NCBI GenBank assembly: GCA_900466945.1
Contig: UBNV01000010.1
Coordinates: 310,001 to 374,000, forward strand
Source of the DNA: Hyphomicrobiales bacterium
Lineage (GTDB): Bacteria > Pseudomonadota > Alphaproteobacteria > Rhizobiales > Rhizobiaceae
Direction of reading: 5' to 3'
DNA length: 64,000 nucleotides
Part shown: in pieces, positions 35,783-44,364 of the stretch
Numbering within the stretch: the first letter of the stretch is position 1
Layout: each line of letters opens with the position of its first letter
Position numbers and translations under genes: made by a program
Notes under the pieces: model-generated
What the model was told of the DNA's origin: nothing
Seen by the model: the letters and a program-made list of their open reading frames with translations, nothing else
Databases searched by the model: none

Positions 35783-35915
35783 CCCCCTCTGGCCTGCCGG
35801 CCATCTCCCCCACAAGGGGGGAGAAGACCACGAGGCCAGCGCTCCGGCAGTCGGTTGGCGGCAGGTCTAGCCCCTCCCCCTTTTTGGGAAGGGGTTGGGG
35901 AGGGGGCTCAATGAA
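35783..35915. repeat. Palindromic intergenic mosaic element (RIME-like), copy 3
   Basis: The xylB-xylA gap has the conserved block CCCCCTCTGGCC...GGCCATCTCCCCC-ACAA-GGGGGGAGA at about 35785-35823 and a second hairpin CCCCTCCCCC-TTTTT-GGGAAGGGG at about 35872-35894. The first block recurs in reverse orientation at 44300-44336. Confidence 0.7.
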
Positions 35916-35941
35916 TACAAACACACCAAGGAGGACTACCC

Positions 35942-37252
35942 ATGAGCACAGGTTTCTTCGGCAATACCCAGAAGATCAAATATGAAGGCGAAGGCAGCAC
36001 CAATCCGTTGGCCTTCCGTCATTACAATCCGGACGAAGTCGTCCTCGGCAAGCGCATGGAAGACCATCTGCGCTTTGCGATTGCCTATTGGCACACCTTC
36101 GTCTGGCCAGGTACCGACCCTTTCGGCGGCAACACGTTCGAGCGCCCCTGGTTCAAGGACACGATGGATGCGGCGAAGATGAAGGCTGATGTCGCCTTCG
36201 AATTCTTCCAGCTGCTCGGCACGCCGTATTACTGCTTCCACGATGCGGATGTTCGCCCGGAAGGCAAAAGCTTCGCCGAAAACACCAAGAACCTGAACGA
36301 GATCGTCGACTACTTCGCCAAGAAGCAGGAAGAGACCGGCGTTAAGCTGCTCTGGGGCACGGCGAACATGTTCTCGCATCGCCGCTACATGTCGGGCGCT
36401 GCGACCAATCCGGATCCGGATGTTTTCGCCTTTGCAGCTGCAACCGTGAAGACCTGCATGGACGCGACCCTGAAGCTTGGCGGTGAAAACTACGTGCTCT
36501 GGGGCGGTCGCGAAGGTTATGAGACCCTGCTCAACACCGATCTCGGCCGCGAGCTCGACCAGATGGGCCGCTTCCTCAATCTCGTCGTCGAATACAAGCA
36601 CAAGATCGGCTTCAAGGGCGCGATCCTGATCGAGCCGAAGCCGCAGGAGCCGTCGAAGCACCAGTACGACTACGATGTCGCGACCGTCTATGGCTTCCTG
36701 AAGCGTTACGGCCTCGAGAATGAAGTGAAGGTGAACATCGAGCAGGGCCATGCGATCCTCGCTGGCCACTCCTTCGAGCACGAACTGGCGCTTGCCAATG
36801 CGCTCGGCATCTTCGGCTCGATCGACATGAACCGCAACGACTACCAGTCGGGCTGGGATACCGACCAGTTCCCGAACAATGTTCCGGAAATGGCGCTGGC
36901 CTATTACCAGGTCCTGCAGGCCGGCGGTTTCACCACCGGTGGCACCAACTTCGACGCCAAGCTGCGCCGCCAGTCGCTCGACGCCGAAGACCTGCTGATC
37001 GGCCATATCGGCGGCATGGATTGCTGCGCCCGCGGCCTGAAGGCTGCTGCCAAGATGGTCGAGGACAAGGCGCTGTCGGCACCGCTCAACAGCCGTTACG
37101 CCGGCTGGGACAAGGCCGAGAACCAGAAGATGCTGCGCGGCGAGGAAAGCCTCGATGCGATCGCCGCCCGCGTCGAAAGCCAGAACGTCAATCCGAAGCC
37201 GGTCTCCGGCAAGCAGGAACTGCTGGAAAACGTGGTCAACCGCTACGTTTGA
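35942..37252 (+). CDS. xylA: Xylose isomerase
   Basis: The 436-residue product has the class II length. Metal and substrate motifs are present: [13 protein letters not shown] with the catalytic His-x-x-Asp, [34 protein letters not shown] and [17 protein letters not shown]. It interconverts D-xylose and D-xylulose in the cytoplasm with two divalent metal ions. AAGGAGG lies before the ATG. No xylose transporter is next to it. Confidence 0.97.
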   Translation: MSTGFFGNTQKIKYEGEGSTNPLAFRHYNPDEVVLGKRMEDHLRFAIAYWHTFVWPGTDPFGGNTFERPWFKDTMDAAKMKADVAFEFFQLLGTPYYCFHDADVRPEGKSFAENTKNLNEIVDYFAKKQEETGVKLLWGTANMFSHRRYMSGAATNPDPDVFAFAAATVKTCMDATLKLGGENYVLWGGREGYETLLNTDLGRELDQMGRFLNLVVEYKHKIGFKGAILIEPKPQEPSKHQYDYDVATVYGFLKRYGLENEVKVNIEQGHAILAGHSFEHELALANALGIFGSIDMNRNDYQSGWDTDQFPNNVPEMALAYYQVLQAGGFTTGGTNFDAKLRRQSLDAEDLLIGHIGGMDCCARGLKAAAKMVEDKALSAPLNSRYAGWDKAENQKMLRGEESLDAIAARVESQNVNPKPVSGKQELLENVVNRYV

Positions 37253-37320
37253 TTTCGACGCTTTGAGTGCGTTAGGGGGCCGGGGCGCGAAAGCGTCTCG
37301 GCCTCTTCAGTTTTAGGCGG

Positions 37321-37466
37321 TCGTCATCCTCGGGCTTGTCCCGAGGATCCGCCTAGGTTGGCTGCGGGTGGGGCGGGACCGGAATTCTGGGCGGGCGCGG
37401 CGGCCGCCTGAAACGTCGATTTTCCGGCAGATGACAGTGGATCCTCGGGACCAGCCCGAGGATGAC
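37321..37466. repeat. Inverted repeat of a dispersed GTCATCCTCGGG-type element
   Basis: GTCATCCTCGGGCTTGTCCC at about 37322 reappears inverted at about 37438-37466 (GGATCCTCGGGACC...CCGAGGATGAC). Each arm is itself a hairpin with CCTCGGG/CCCGAGG. It sits between convergent xylA and the Gre gene and looks like a mobile or dispersed alphaproteobacterial intergenic repeat; no transposase is present. Confidence 0.6.
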
Positions 37467-37506
37467 GGGGATGGGGGGCAGTGAAGGGCGTGGCCCCATT
37501 GGCCGC

Positions 37507-37989
37507 TCACCCGATGGCCGTAATCTCCAGTTCCTGGTCGCCAACCGTCACCACATCGCCGACGGCCTTGCCCATCAGGCGGGCCGCAACCGGAGAGACG
37601 AAGGATATCGAGCCAGCCTTCGGATCGGCTTCGTCCTCGCCGACGATGCGGTAGGTCTGGACTCGCCCGTCATCGCGTTCAAACGTGACCTTGCTGCCAA
37701 AGGCGACGACCGCGTTGGTTTCGGGCGCCGGGATGACCTGCGCCGTGCGCAGACGCTCTGTCAGATATTTGAGATCGCGGTAGGGGACAGCCGACTGACG
37801 GCGGCGTTCGTTGACGTCCTCAACCGCCTGGGCGGCAAGATAAGCGCCGCGGGCTTCTTCTGCTTCTGCCTCAAGCCGCGCCAGCCCTTGCGCTGTCACC
37901 AGGTTCGGGTGCTGTGAGATCGGGCGATCCGGCAGATGGAGTTCCGCAGCGGTTTCCGAACTCTCTTCCTTGGTGAAGGCAACACTCAT
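37507..37989 (-). CDS. GreA/GreB-family transcription elongation factor
   Basis: ATG 37987-37989 gives 160 residues. The N-terminal half is a charged coiled coil (ARLEAEAEEARGAYLAAQAVEDVNERRRQSAVPYRDLKYLTERL) and the C-terminal half a GreA/GreB FKBP-like domain (VAFGSKVTFERDDGRVQTYRIVGEDEADPKAGSISFVSPVAARLMGKAVGD). The DEADP and SP-ARALLGK-like motifs are the family signature. It rescues backtracked RNA polymerase. It is probably a GreB-type or second GreA copy; the usual acidic tip of the coiled coil is altered (VNERRR), so cleavage activity is uncertain. Confidence 0.82.
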   Translation of the reverse strand: MSVAFTKEESSETAAELHLPDRPISQHPNLVTAQGLARLEAEAEEARGAYLAAQAVEDVNERRRQSAVPYRDLKYLTERLRTAQVIPAPETNAVVAFGSKVTFERDDGRVQTYRIVGEDEADPKAGSISFVSPVAARLMGKAVGDVVTVGDQELEITAIG

Positions 37990-38122
37990 GATGATCTCCG
38001 AAGGGACATGGCAAGGTGGCCCCGCTTGGGGCCAGCCAAAGGTTGATTTATCATAGGATGATCTAGGTCTAACGACCAAGGACCGCTTTAGGTCCCCGCC
38101 CGGTAGGGCGGACATGCGCGGC

Positions 38123-39151
38123 TCAACGCTTCGCCGGTCCCGTCACCGATCCCCGCACAATCAGATCCGGCATCAGCAGGATTTCCTGGCGTTCGATCGG
38201 GCGGTCGGAAAGGGACTTGATCAGCAGCGCCATCGCCTGGCGGCCGATCGCGGTGCGGGGTTGGCGGATGGTGGTGAGCGCGGGGTTCACATAGGTTGCC
38301 TGGGGCACGTCGTCGAAGCCGATAACGGAAAAGTCGTGCGGCAGGTCGTAGCCGCGGGCGGTGAGGCCGCTCAACACGCCGACGGCAGTGGCATCGTTGA
38401 CGCACATGAAGGCTGTCGGCAGCGTGTCGCGCATGAAGAGCTGCTCGACGGCGAGGCGGCCGCTTTCGATTGTGCCATCGCCTTCGAGCACGAAGCGTTG
38501 GGCGGGCGGGATGCGGGCGGCCTCCAGCGCCTTGTCGAAACCCTGGCGGCGGCGCTGGTGGCCAAGGCGTGTCTTGCTGTCGCCGATGAAGGCGATGGAG
38601 CGGTGGCCAGCGGAGAGCAGATGTTCGGCTGCTTTTCGGGCTCCTGCCACGTCGTCGACGCCGACATAGGAGATCTTTGAGCCGAAGACGGGTTCGAACA
38701 CCGCGACGGATGGCGGCAGGCGCTGGCCGACGACCTGATGGCCGAAGGGTTCGTGGCCGGTGAAAAGCACAAGGCCGGTCGCCTGGCCGGAACTCAGGAA
38801 TTTCAGGTATTCGAGCCCGCGTTCCGGGTCATTCTGGGTATGGCCAATCAGAACGCCAAAGCCATGGGCGCGCGCCTCGTTTTCCAGTCCGATGAGAGTG
38901 GAGGAGAAGTTCGGGTCGCCGATGTCAGGGGCAAGAATCAGGATCATGTTCGACCGGCCCATGCGCAGCGAGCGCGCCATGGCATTGGTCGTGTAGCCGG
39001 TGATGGCAATCGCCTGGTTCACCCGCTGACGCGTGGTCTTGGCGACCTTGTCGGGCGTGTGGATCGCGCGACTCACCGTCGCGATCGACACTTCGGCGAT
39101 GCGCGCCACGTCCTCGATTGTCGCTGGCTGAGAATTCGGCACGCGGTCCAT
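38123..39151 (-). CDS. LacI-family regulator of the adjacent sugar locus
   Basis: The 342-residue protein starts with a LacI HTH and hinge (ATIEDVARIAEVSIATVSRAIHTPDKV, residues 10-36) followed by a sugar-binding sensor domain (LILAPDIGDPNFSSTLIGLE, VIGFDDVPQATYVNPALTTI). It is divergent from a ribose-type ABC importer. Two TGTAAA-NN-TTTACA palindromes lie in the shared 168-bp gap. It likely represses the importer and catabolic genes until its sugar arrives. Confidence 0.9.
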   Translation of the reverse strand: MDRVPNSQPATIEDVARIAEVSIATVSRAIHTPDKVAKTTRQRVNQAIAITGYTTNAMARSLRMGRSNMILILAPDIGDPNFSSTLIGLENEARAHGFGVLIGHTQNDPERGLEYLKFLSSGQATGLVLFTGHEPFGHQVVGQRLPPSVAVFEPVFGSKISYVGVDDVAGARKAAEHLLSAGHRSIAFIGDSKTRLGHQRRRQGFDKALEAARIPPAQRFVLEGDGTIESGRLAVEQLFMRDTLPTAFMCVNDATAVGVLSGLTARGYDLPHDFSVIGFDDVPQATYVNPALTTIRQPRTAIGRQAMALLIKSLSDRPIERQEILLMPDLIVRGSVTGPAKR

Positions 39152-39243
39152 CCCCCTATCCGCATGGAATCGTTGGAGACCTTACCGTTCCTGTTGCGGC
39201 TGCGAAAGCCGGCAGGGCTCACATTGTCCCCATGATCGACCGA

Positions 39244-39278
39244 TGTAAACCTTTACATCATCCATGTAAAGGTTTACA
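39244..39278. promoter_or_regulatory. Tandem LacI-type operators
   Basis: TGTAAACCTTTACA (39244-39257) and TGTAAAGGTTTACA (39265-39278) are each palindromic and are 21 bp apart, two helical turns on one face. They are also inverted copies of each other. They lie 42 bp before the importer ATPase gene. A related site is at 43074-43087. Confidence 0.75.
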
Positions 39279-39319
39279 CAAGGAGCATAAGCGGTTGAGG
39301 AGCCGCCTGGGAGGATTGC

Positions 39320-40846
39320 ATGAATTTGGCTGGGGGCGAAGTGCGGACACCCGTGCTCGTGGCGGAGCGTATCTCCAAATCGTTTGGCGAAGTGCAGGTG
39401 CTGTTCAGCGTCGATTTCGACGTGTTGCCGGGCGAGGTTCACGCGCTGATGGGCGAGAACGGTGCCGGCAAGTCGACGCTCGTCAAGATCCTTTCAGGTT
39501 TCGAGCAGGCCACTGCTGGCCGCATTCTTCTCGATGGCGAGCCGGTGACGCTGCCGGCCAATGGCTCGGCCGAAGCGCTCGGCATCGTGCTGATCCATCA
39601 GGAGTTCAATCTCGCCGATCACCTCACTGTCACCGAGAGCTTATTCCTTGGGCGGGAAGTGACACGGTTCGGCATGCTCGACCGCAAGGTGATGCGGGCG
39701 GAGGCTCGGCGCGTGCTCGACCAATTGGGATCGCGGATCGACGAAAACGCGCTGATCAGTTCGCTGGCGGTTGCCGACAAGCAGATGGTCGAGATCGCCA
39801 AGGCGATCAGCCGCAAGGCGCGCATCGTGTTCATGGACGAGCCGACGGCGGTGCTGTCGCGCGACGAGACCGAGGTACTGTTCGATCAGGTGCGCAAGTT
39901 GCGCGCAAGTGGCACGAGTTTTGTCTTTGTTTCCCACAAGCTCGACGAAGTGATGGAACTCACCGACCGCGTCACCGTGCTGCGTGACGGGCAGTGGGTG
40001 AAGACGGCGCCGACATCGGCGCTCGATGGCGAGGCGATCGCCCAGTTGATGGTCGGGCGCGAGTTGTCCAGCCTCTACCCCCACAAACACGAGCCTGATG
40101 TCGACGAAGAGATCGTGCTGTCGGTTCAGGATCTCTCGACCGGCTTCGTGAAGAATGCCAGCTTCGAGCTGAAGCGGGGCGAAGTGCTGGGTTTCTCCGG
40201 CCTGATCGGGTCGGGTCGGACAGAGCTGATGGAAGCGGTCGCGGGTCTGCGTCCGCGGCTTTCCGGCGAGGTGCGGCTCAAGGGCGCCGTGCTTGATGCC
40301 GGCGATTTTCGCGAAGCCAACCGGCGCGGGCTCGCCTACATGACCAAAGATCGCAAGGGCAAGGGCTTGCTGCTCGGCGAAAGCATGACGGCAAACCTGA
40401 CGCTGCAATCCATGGACAACCATGTGCGCCACGGCTATCTCGACCCGAGCAGCGAGGCCAAGGCCATGGCCCGGGCCAAGCGCCGCTTCGACATCCGCGT
40501 GCGCGACGACAAGGTGCGGGTCGGACGCATGTCGGGCGGCAACCAGCAGAAGCTGCTGCTCGCCAAGATCATGGAAGTCGAGCCCGACGTCATCATCATC
40601 GACGAGCCGACACGCGGCATCGATGTCGGTACCAAGCAGCAGATCTACCATTTCATCGCAGCGCTCGCCCGCGAGGGCCGGTCAATCATCGTGATATCCT
40701 CGGAGATGCCAGAGGTGATCGGGCTCTGCACGCGGGTCGCCGTCATGCGCGAAGGACGGATGGTCGGTGTGCTGGAGGGTGAGGAGATCTCCGAACAGGT
40801 GATCATGCGCTATGCCGCAGGGCTGAAGCGGCAGATGGCGAGCTGA
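39320..40846 (+). CDS. Sugar ABC transporter ATP-binding protein (RbsA-type, two ATPase domains)
   Basis: This 508-residue protein has tandem nucleotide-binding domains. The first shows Walker A GENGAGKST, a signature region SSLAVADKQMVEIA and Walker B IVFMDEPTAVLS. The second has a degenerate Walker A (GLIGSGRTE), signature MSGGNQQK and Walker B VIIIDEPTRGID. This asymmetry is normal in CUT2 sugar importers. It works with the next permease and binding protein. GGGAGG precedes the ATG. Confidence 0.94.
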   Translation: MNLAGGEVRTPVLVAERISKSFGEVQVLFSVDFDVLPGEVHALMGENGAGKSTLVKILSGFEQATAGRILLDGEPVTLPANGSAEALGIVLIHQEFNLADHLTVTESLFLGREVTRFGMLDRKVMRAEARRVLDQLGSRIDENALISSLAVADKQMVEIAKAISRKARIVFMDEPTAVLSRDETEVLFDQVRKLRASGTSFVFVSHKLDEVMELTDRVTVLRDGQWVKTAPTSALDGEAIAQLMVGRELSSLYPHKHEPDVDEEIVLSVQDLSTGFVKNASFELKRGEVLGFSGLIGSGRTELMEAVAGLRPRLSGEVRLKGAVLDAGDFREANRRGLAYMTKDRKGKGLLLGESMTANLTLQSMDNHVRHGYLDPSSEAKAMARAKRRFDIRVRDDKVRVGRMSGGNQQKLLLAKIMEVEPDVIIIDEPTRGIDVGTKQQIYHFIAALAREGRSIIVISSEMPEVIGLCTRVAVMREGRMVGVLEGEEISEQVIMRYAAGLKRQMAS

Positions 40847-40943
40847 TCGATGGCAAAGGCCCGGCGAACAAGACCGGGTTCGAAACGAAGAGTTCAGGGT
40901 GCGCGACCTTAGCTCCAAGGCGCGTGGGAGGAGACGGGAAGAC

Positions 40944-41954
40944 ATGACTGCCGAAACTGAAACGACCACTGCTGTCCGTGGCCGCCGCACCTGGCGCGAC
41001 GTCGACCTGCGCGCCGTGGCCCCCTTTGCTGCGCTTTTTATCCTCCTGATCATCGGCGCGATGGTCAATCCGAACTTCATCGGGCTGAATAATCTGGCCA
41101 ATGTCGCGACGCGCTCGGCCTTTATCGCGATCATCGCAGTCGGTGCGACCTTCGTCATCTCGTCGGGCGATCTCGATCTTTCGGTCGGCTCGATGGTGGC
41201 TTTTGTCGCCAGCCTGATGATCCTGTTCATGAATTCCGGCGCGATCGCCGATCCCGGCCTGATGATTGCCGCCGCCATGGCGCTTGCCATCGTGATCGGC
41301 TCGCTCTGCGGGTTGTTGAACGGTCTGATCACCACCGTGGGCAAGATCGAGCCTTTCATCGCGACACTTGGAACCATGGGCATTTATCGCGGCCTGACGA
41401 CTTGGCTTTCGCAGGGCGGGGCGATCACGCTGCGCGATCCGGCCCAGCAGGAAATCTACCGGCCGGTCTATTTCGGCTCCATTCTCGGTCTGCCCGTGCC
41501 GATCGTCATCATTCTCGTCGTCACGGCGATTGCCGCTGTCGTGCTCTATCGCACGCGTTATGGCCGCCATGTGGTTGCCGTCGGCTCGAACCGCGACGTC
41601 GCGCGATATTCCGGTATTGCCGTTGATCGGGTGCGGACCATCGCCTTCGTCATCCAGGGCCTCTGTGTCGCGATCGCCGTGTTGCTCTACGTGCCGCGGC
41701 TCGGTTCGACTTCAGCGACCACGGGTATCCTTTGGGAGTTGCAGGCAATCACCGCCGTTGTCGTCGGCGGAACGGCGCTGAAGGGTGGCGCCGGCCGCGT
41801 CTGGGGCACGATTTGCGGTGCCTTCATCCTCGAACTCGTCGGCAACATCATGCTGCTGTCGAATTTCATTTCCGAATATCTGATCGGCGCCATCCAGGGC
41901 ACGATCATCATCATCGCGATGCTCGTCCAGCGGTCGCTGGCGCGCAAGGCGTAA
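40944..41954 (+). CDS. Sugar ABC transporter permease (RbsC-type)
   Basis: From ATG 40944, with GGGAGGAGA upstream, the protein has 336 residues and about nine hydrophobic segments. CUT2 motifs are seen: GATFVISSGDLDLSVGSMVAF and FIATLGTMGIYRGL, and the ATPase-contact region GSNRDVARYSGIAVDRVR. It forms a homodimeric channel with the ATPase. Substrate is unknown. Confidence 0.93.
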   Translation: MTAETETTTAVRGRRTWRDVDLRAVAPFAALFILLIIGAMVNPNFIGLNNLANVATRSAFIAIIAVGATFVISSGDLDLSVGSMVAFVASLMILFMNSGAIADPGLMIAAAMALAIVIGSLCGLLNGLITTVGKIEPFIATLGTMGIYRGLTTWLSQGGAITLRDPAQQEIYRPVYFGSILGLPVPIVIILVVTAIAAVVLYRTRYGRHVVAVGSNRDVARYSGIAVDRVRTIAFVIQGLCVAIAVLLYVPRLGSTSATTGILWELQAITAVVVGGTALKGGAGRVWGTICGAFILELVGNIMLLSNFISEYLIGAIQGTIIIIAMLVQRSLARKA

Positions 41955-42025
41955 GGAAACGGCCGGGCAGGAGGGTCGCCCGGTCCGTTCTTCAATCGAC
42001 CCTTTGTCACTTTGGGAGGAAACCA

Positions 42026-42979
42026 ATGCACAAGAAACTGTTAGGCCTCGCTGTCGCCATGACGGCGCTGACCTCGCTCTTTACCGCGGCGCAGGCGCAG
42101 GAGACGAAAACCATCGGCGTTTCCATTCCGGCCGCCGACCATGGCTGGACCGCCGGTGTCGTCTATCACGCCAACCGCGTCGCCGAACTCCTGATGAAGG
42201 AGCATCCGGGCCTCAACGTCATCGTCAAGACCTCGGCCGACCCGGCCACCCAGGCGAATGCCGTGCAGGACCTGGAAATCCAGGGCATCGACGCGCTCGT
42301 CATCCTGCCGACAGATCCGGATCCGCTGGTCAATGCAATGAAGGAAGTGAAGACCAAGGGCCACTTCGTCACGATCGTCGACCGTGCGCCTTCGGTCAAC
42401 GACAACAGCGTGCGTGACCTCTATGTCGCTGGCAACAACCCGGCACTCGGCAAGGTCGCCGGCGAATACATCGCCAAGAACTCGCCGGATGCCGAAGTCG
42501 TCATCATCCGTGGTCTGCCGATCCCGATCGACCAGCAGCGCCAGGACGGCTTCGATGAAGGCATTGCCGGCTCTAACGTCAAGGTTCTCGACCGTCAGTT
42601 CGGCAACTGGAATCGCGACGATGCCTTCAAGGTCATGCAGGACTACCTGACCAAGTATCCGAAGATCGATGTGGTCTGGTGCCAGGACGACGACATGGCT
42701 GTCGGCGTGCTGCAGGCGATCGAACAGGCCGGCCGTACCGACATCCAGTACATCATCGGTGGTGCCGGCTCCAAGGACATGATCAAGAAGGTCATGGACG
42801 GCGACAAGATGGTTCCGGTCAACGTTCTCTATCCGCCGTCGATGGTCGGCACCGCGATGGAGCTGACGGCTGCTGCCCTTTATGACGCCGTTCCGGTCCA
42901 TGGCACCTATACGCTGGACGCGACGCTGATCACCGCTGACAACGCGAAGAACTACTACTTCCCGGATTCGCCGTTCTGA
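42026..42979 (+). CDS. Periplasmic sugar-binding protein (CUT2 type)
   Basis: ATG 42026 after GGGAGGAAACC gives 317 residues. Residues 1-24 are a signal peptide ending AAQAQ. The mature chain is a Peripla_BP_4 fold (IGVSIPAADHGWTAGVVYHA, LEIQGIDALVILPTDPDPL, VVWCQDDDMAVGVLQAIEQAG). It delivers a sugar to the preceding permease. The ligand-contact residues do not let me name the sugar; hexose, inositol-like or glucoside ligands are all possible. A strong hairpin follows. Confidence 0.92.
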   Translation: MHKKLLGLAVAMTALTSLFTAAQAQETKTIGVSIPAADHGWTAGVVYHANRVAELLMKEHPGLNVIVKTSADPATQANAVQDLEIQGIDALVILPTDPDPLVNAMKEVKTKGHFVTIVDRAPSVNDNSVRDLYVAGNNPALGKVAGEYIAKNSPDAEVVIIRGLPIPIDQQRQDGFDEGIAGSNVKVLDRQFGNWNRDDAFKVMQDYLTKYPKIDVVWCQDDDMAVGVLQAIEQAGRTDIQYIIGGAGSKDMIKKVMDGDKMVPVNVLYPPSMVGTAMELTAAALYDAVPVHGTYTLDATLITADNAKNYYFPDSPF

Positions 42980-43003
42980 TCCGGAAAGCCCAATACTGTC
43001 AGT

Positions 43004-43027
43004 CTGCCCGGGTTTTTTCCCGGGCAG
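43004..43027 (+). terminator. Strong hairpin after the sugar-binding protein gene
   Basis: CTGCCCGGG-TTTTTT-CCCGGGCAG is a perfect 9-bp stem with a six-T loop. Only ATTT follows, so it may stabilise the upstream mRNA or partly terminate rather than fully stop transcription. Confidence 0.55.
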
Positions 43028-43073
43028 ATTTCCGTCTCTGCCATCATTGCGGTTGTGTCGAAATTCTATCTCT

Positions 43074-43087
43074 TGTAATCGTTTACG
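43074..43087. promoter_or_regulatory. Third LacI-type operator-like site
   Basis: TGTAATCGTTTACG resembles the two palindromes at 39244 and 39265 (TGTAAA-NN-TTTACA) with changes at the edges. It lies 33 bp before the isomerase-like gene and suggests that the catabolic genes have their own promoter under the same regulator. Confidence 0.45.
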
Positions 43088-43120
43088 GAAACGTTGCAGG
43101 GATCTCAGGGAGGAGAATTC

Positions 43121-44173
43121 ATGAAGACGATAAAGGGGCCGGCGATCTTTCTCGGCCAGTTTGCGGGTGATGCCGCACCGTTCAACACCTGGGATGGGAT
43201 TACGAAGTGGGCGGCCGAAAAGGGCTATGTCGGCGTGCAGGTCCCGACCTGGGCCGGCCAGCTGATGGACCTGAAAAAGGCAGCTGAGTCCAAGGATTAT
43301 TGCGACGAACTCGCCGGTGTTGCACGCGCTAATGGCGTCGAGATCACCGAACTTTCCACCCATTTGCAGGGCCAGCTGGTCGCCGTTCATCCGGCCTATG
43401 ACGAAGCCTTTGACGGCTTTGCGGCGCCCGAAGTGCGCGGCAATCCGAAGGCGCGGCAGGAATGGGCCGTTCAGCAGGTCAAGCATGCGCTGAAGGCGTC
43501 CAAGCATCTCGGCATCAAGGCACATGCGACCTTCTCGGGCGCTCTCGCCTGGCCCTATATCTATCCGTGGCCGCAGCGTCCGGCCGGTCTCGTCGAGACC
43601 GCCTTTGACGAACTGGCGCGCCGCTGGACGCCGATCCTCGATTATGCCGATGAGCAGGGCGTCGACGTCTGCTACGAAATCCATCCGGGCGAAGACCTGC
43701 ATGACGGCGTGACCTTCGAGATGTTCCTCGAGCGCGTGAAGAACCATTCCCGCGCCAACATGCTCTATGACCCCTCGCACTATGTGCTGCAGTGCCTCGA
43801 CTATCTCGACAACATCGACATCTACAAGGACCGGATCAAGATGTTCCACGTCAAGGACGCGGAATTCAATCCGACCGGCCGGCAGGGCGTCTACGGCGGC
43901 TATCAGGGCTGGGTGAACAGGGCGGGCCGCTTCCGCTCGCTCGGTGACGGCCAGGTCGATTTCGGCGCAATCTTCTCCAAGATGGCAGCGAATGATTTCG
44001 ACGGCTGGGCGGTTGTCGAATGGGAGTGCGCGCTGAAGCATCCGGAAGACGGTGCCCGCGAGGGTGCCGAGTTCGTGCGGGCGCATATCATTCGCGTCAC
44101 TGAAAAGGCATTCGACGACTTCGCTTCCGGCGGGACCGACGATGCGGCGAACCGCCGGATGCTGGGGCTTTAG
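43121..44173 (+). CDS. Sugar phosphate isomerase/epimerase-like TIM-barrel protein
   Basis: ATG 43121 after GGGAGGAG gives 350 residues. It belongs to the AP-endonuclease-2/xylose-isomerase-like barrel family, with acidic and His metal ligands such as YEIHPGEDLHDG, YDPSHYVLQCLDYL and MFHVKDAEF, and VEWECALKHPEDGA near the end. Partners of Gfo/Idh/MocA enzymes of this type often act on keto-sugars or keto-inositols as isomerases, dehydratases or 3-ketoglycoside lyases. It is the first catabolic gene after the importer. Confidence 0.85.
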   Translation: MKTIKGPAIFLGQFAGDAAPFNTWDGITKWAAEKGYVGVQVPTWAGQLMDLKKAAESKDYCDELAGVARANGVEITELSTHLQGQLVAVHPAYDEAFDGFAAPEVRGNPKARQEWAVQQVKHALKASKHLGIKAHATFSGALAWPYIYPWPQRPAGLVETAFDELARRWTPILDYADEQGVDVCYEIHPGEDLHDGVTFEMFLERVKNHSRANMLYDPSHYVLQCLDYLDNIDIYKDRIKMFHVKDAEFNPTGRQGVYGGYQGWVNRAGRFRSLGDGQVDFGAIFSKMAANDFDGWAVVEWECALKHPEDGAREGAEFVRAHIIRVTEKAFDDFASGGTDDAANRRMLGL

Positions 44174-44340
44174 TCTGCAGTCATTCCCCTCCCCAACCCC
44201 TCCCCACAAGGGGGAGGGGCTTTGCCGCTGAAGTGTGAGCGTTCCTCCATGGTGCCATATGCCAAAGCAGGATGAAGGGCGCTTGCGGTGATCGCTCTTC
44301 CCCCTTGTGGGGGAGATGGCGGCAGCCAGAGGGGGTTTTT
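44174..44340. repeat. Palindromic intergenic mosaic element (RIME-like), copy 4
   Basis: A perfect CCCCTCCCC-ACAA-GGGGGAGGGG hairpin at about 44199-44220, identical in core to copy 2, is followed by a block at 44300-44336 that is the reverse complement of the copy 3 block (TTCCCCCTTGTGGGGGAGATGG...CAGAGGGGG). It separates the isomerase from the oxidoreductase. Confidence 0.7.
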
Positions 44341-44364
44341 AAGGATAGCAAGGGAGAAAACATC

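Noticed and set aside
37321-37466. Insertion sequence
   Set aside because: The inverted arms enclose only about 90 bp with no transposase frame and no visible target duplication.
42041-44209. 722-codon minus-strand frame opposite the sugar-binding protein and isomerase genes
   Set aside because: It is a composition shadow of two well-supported genes and crosses their intergenic hairpin.
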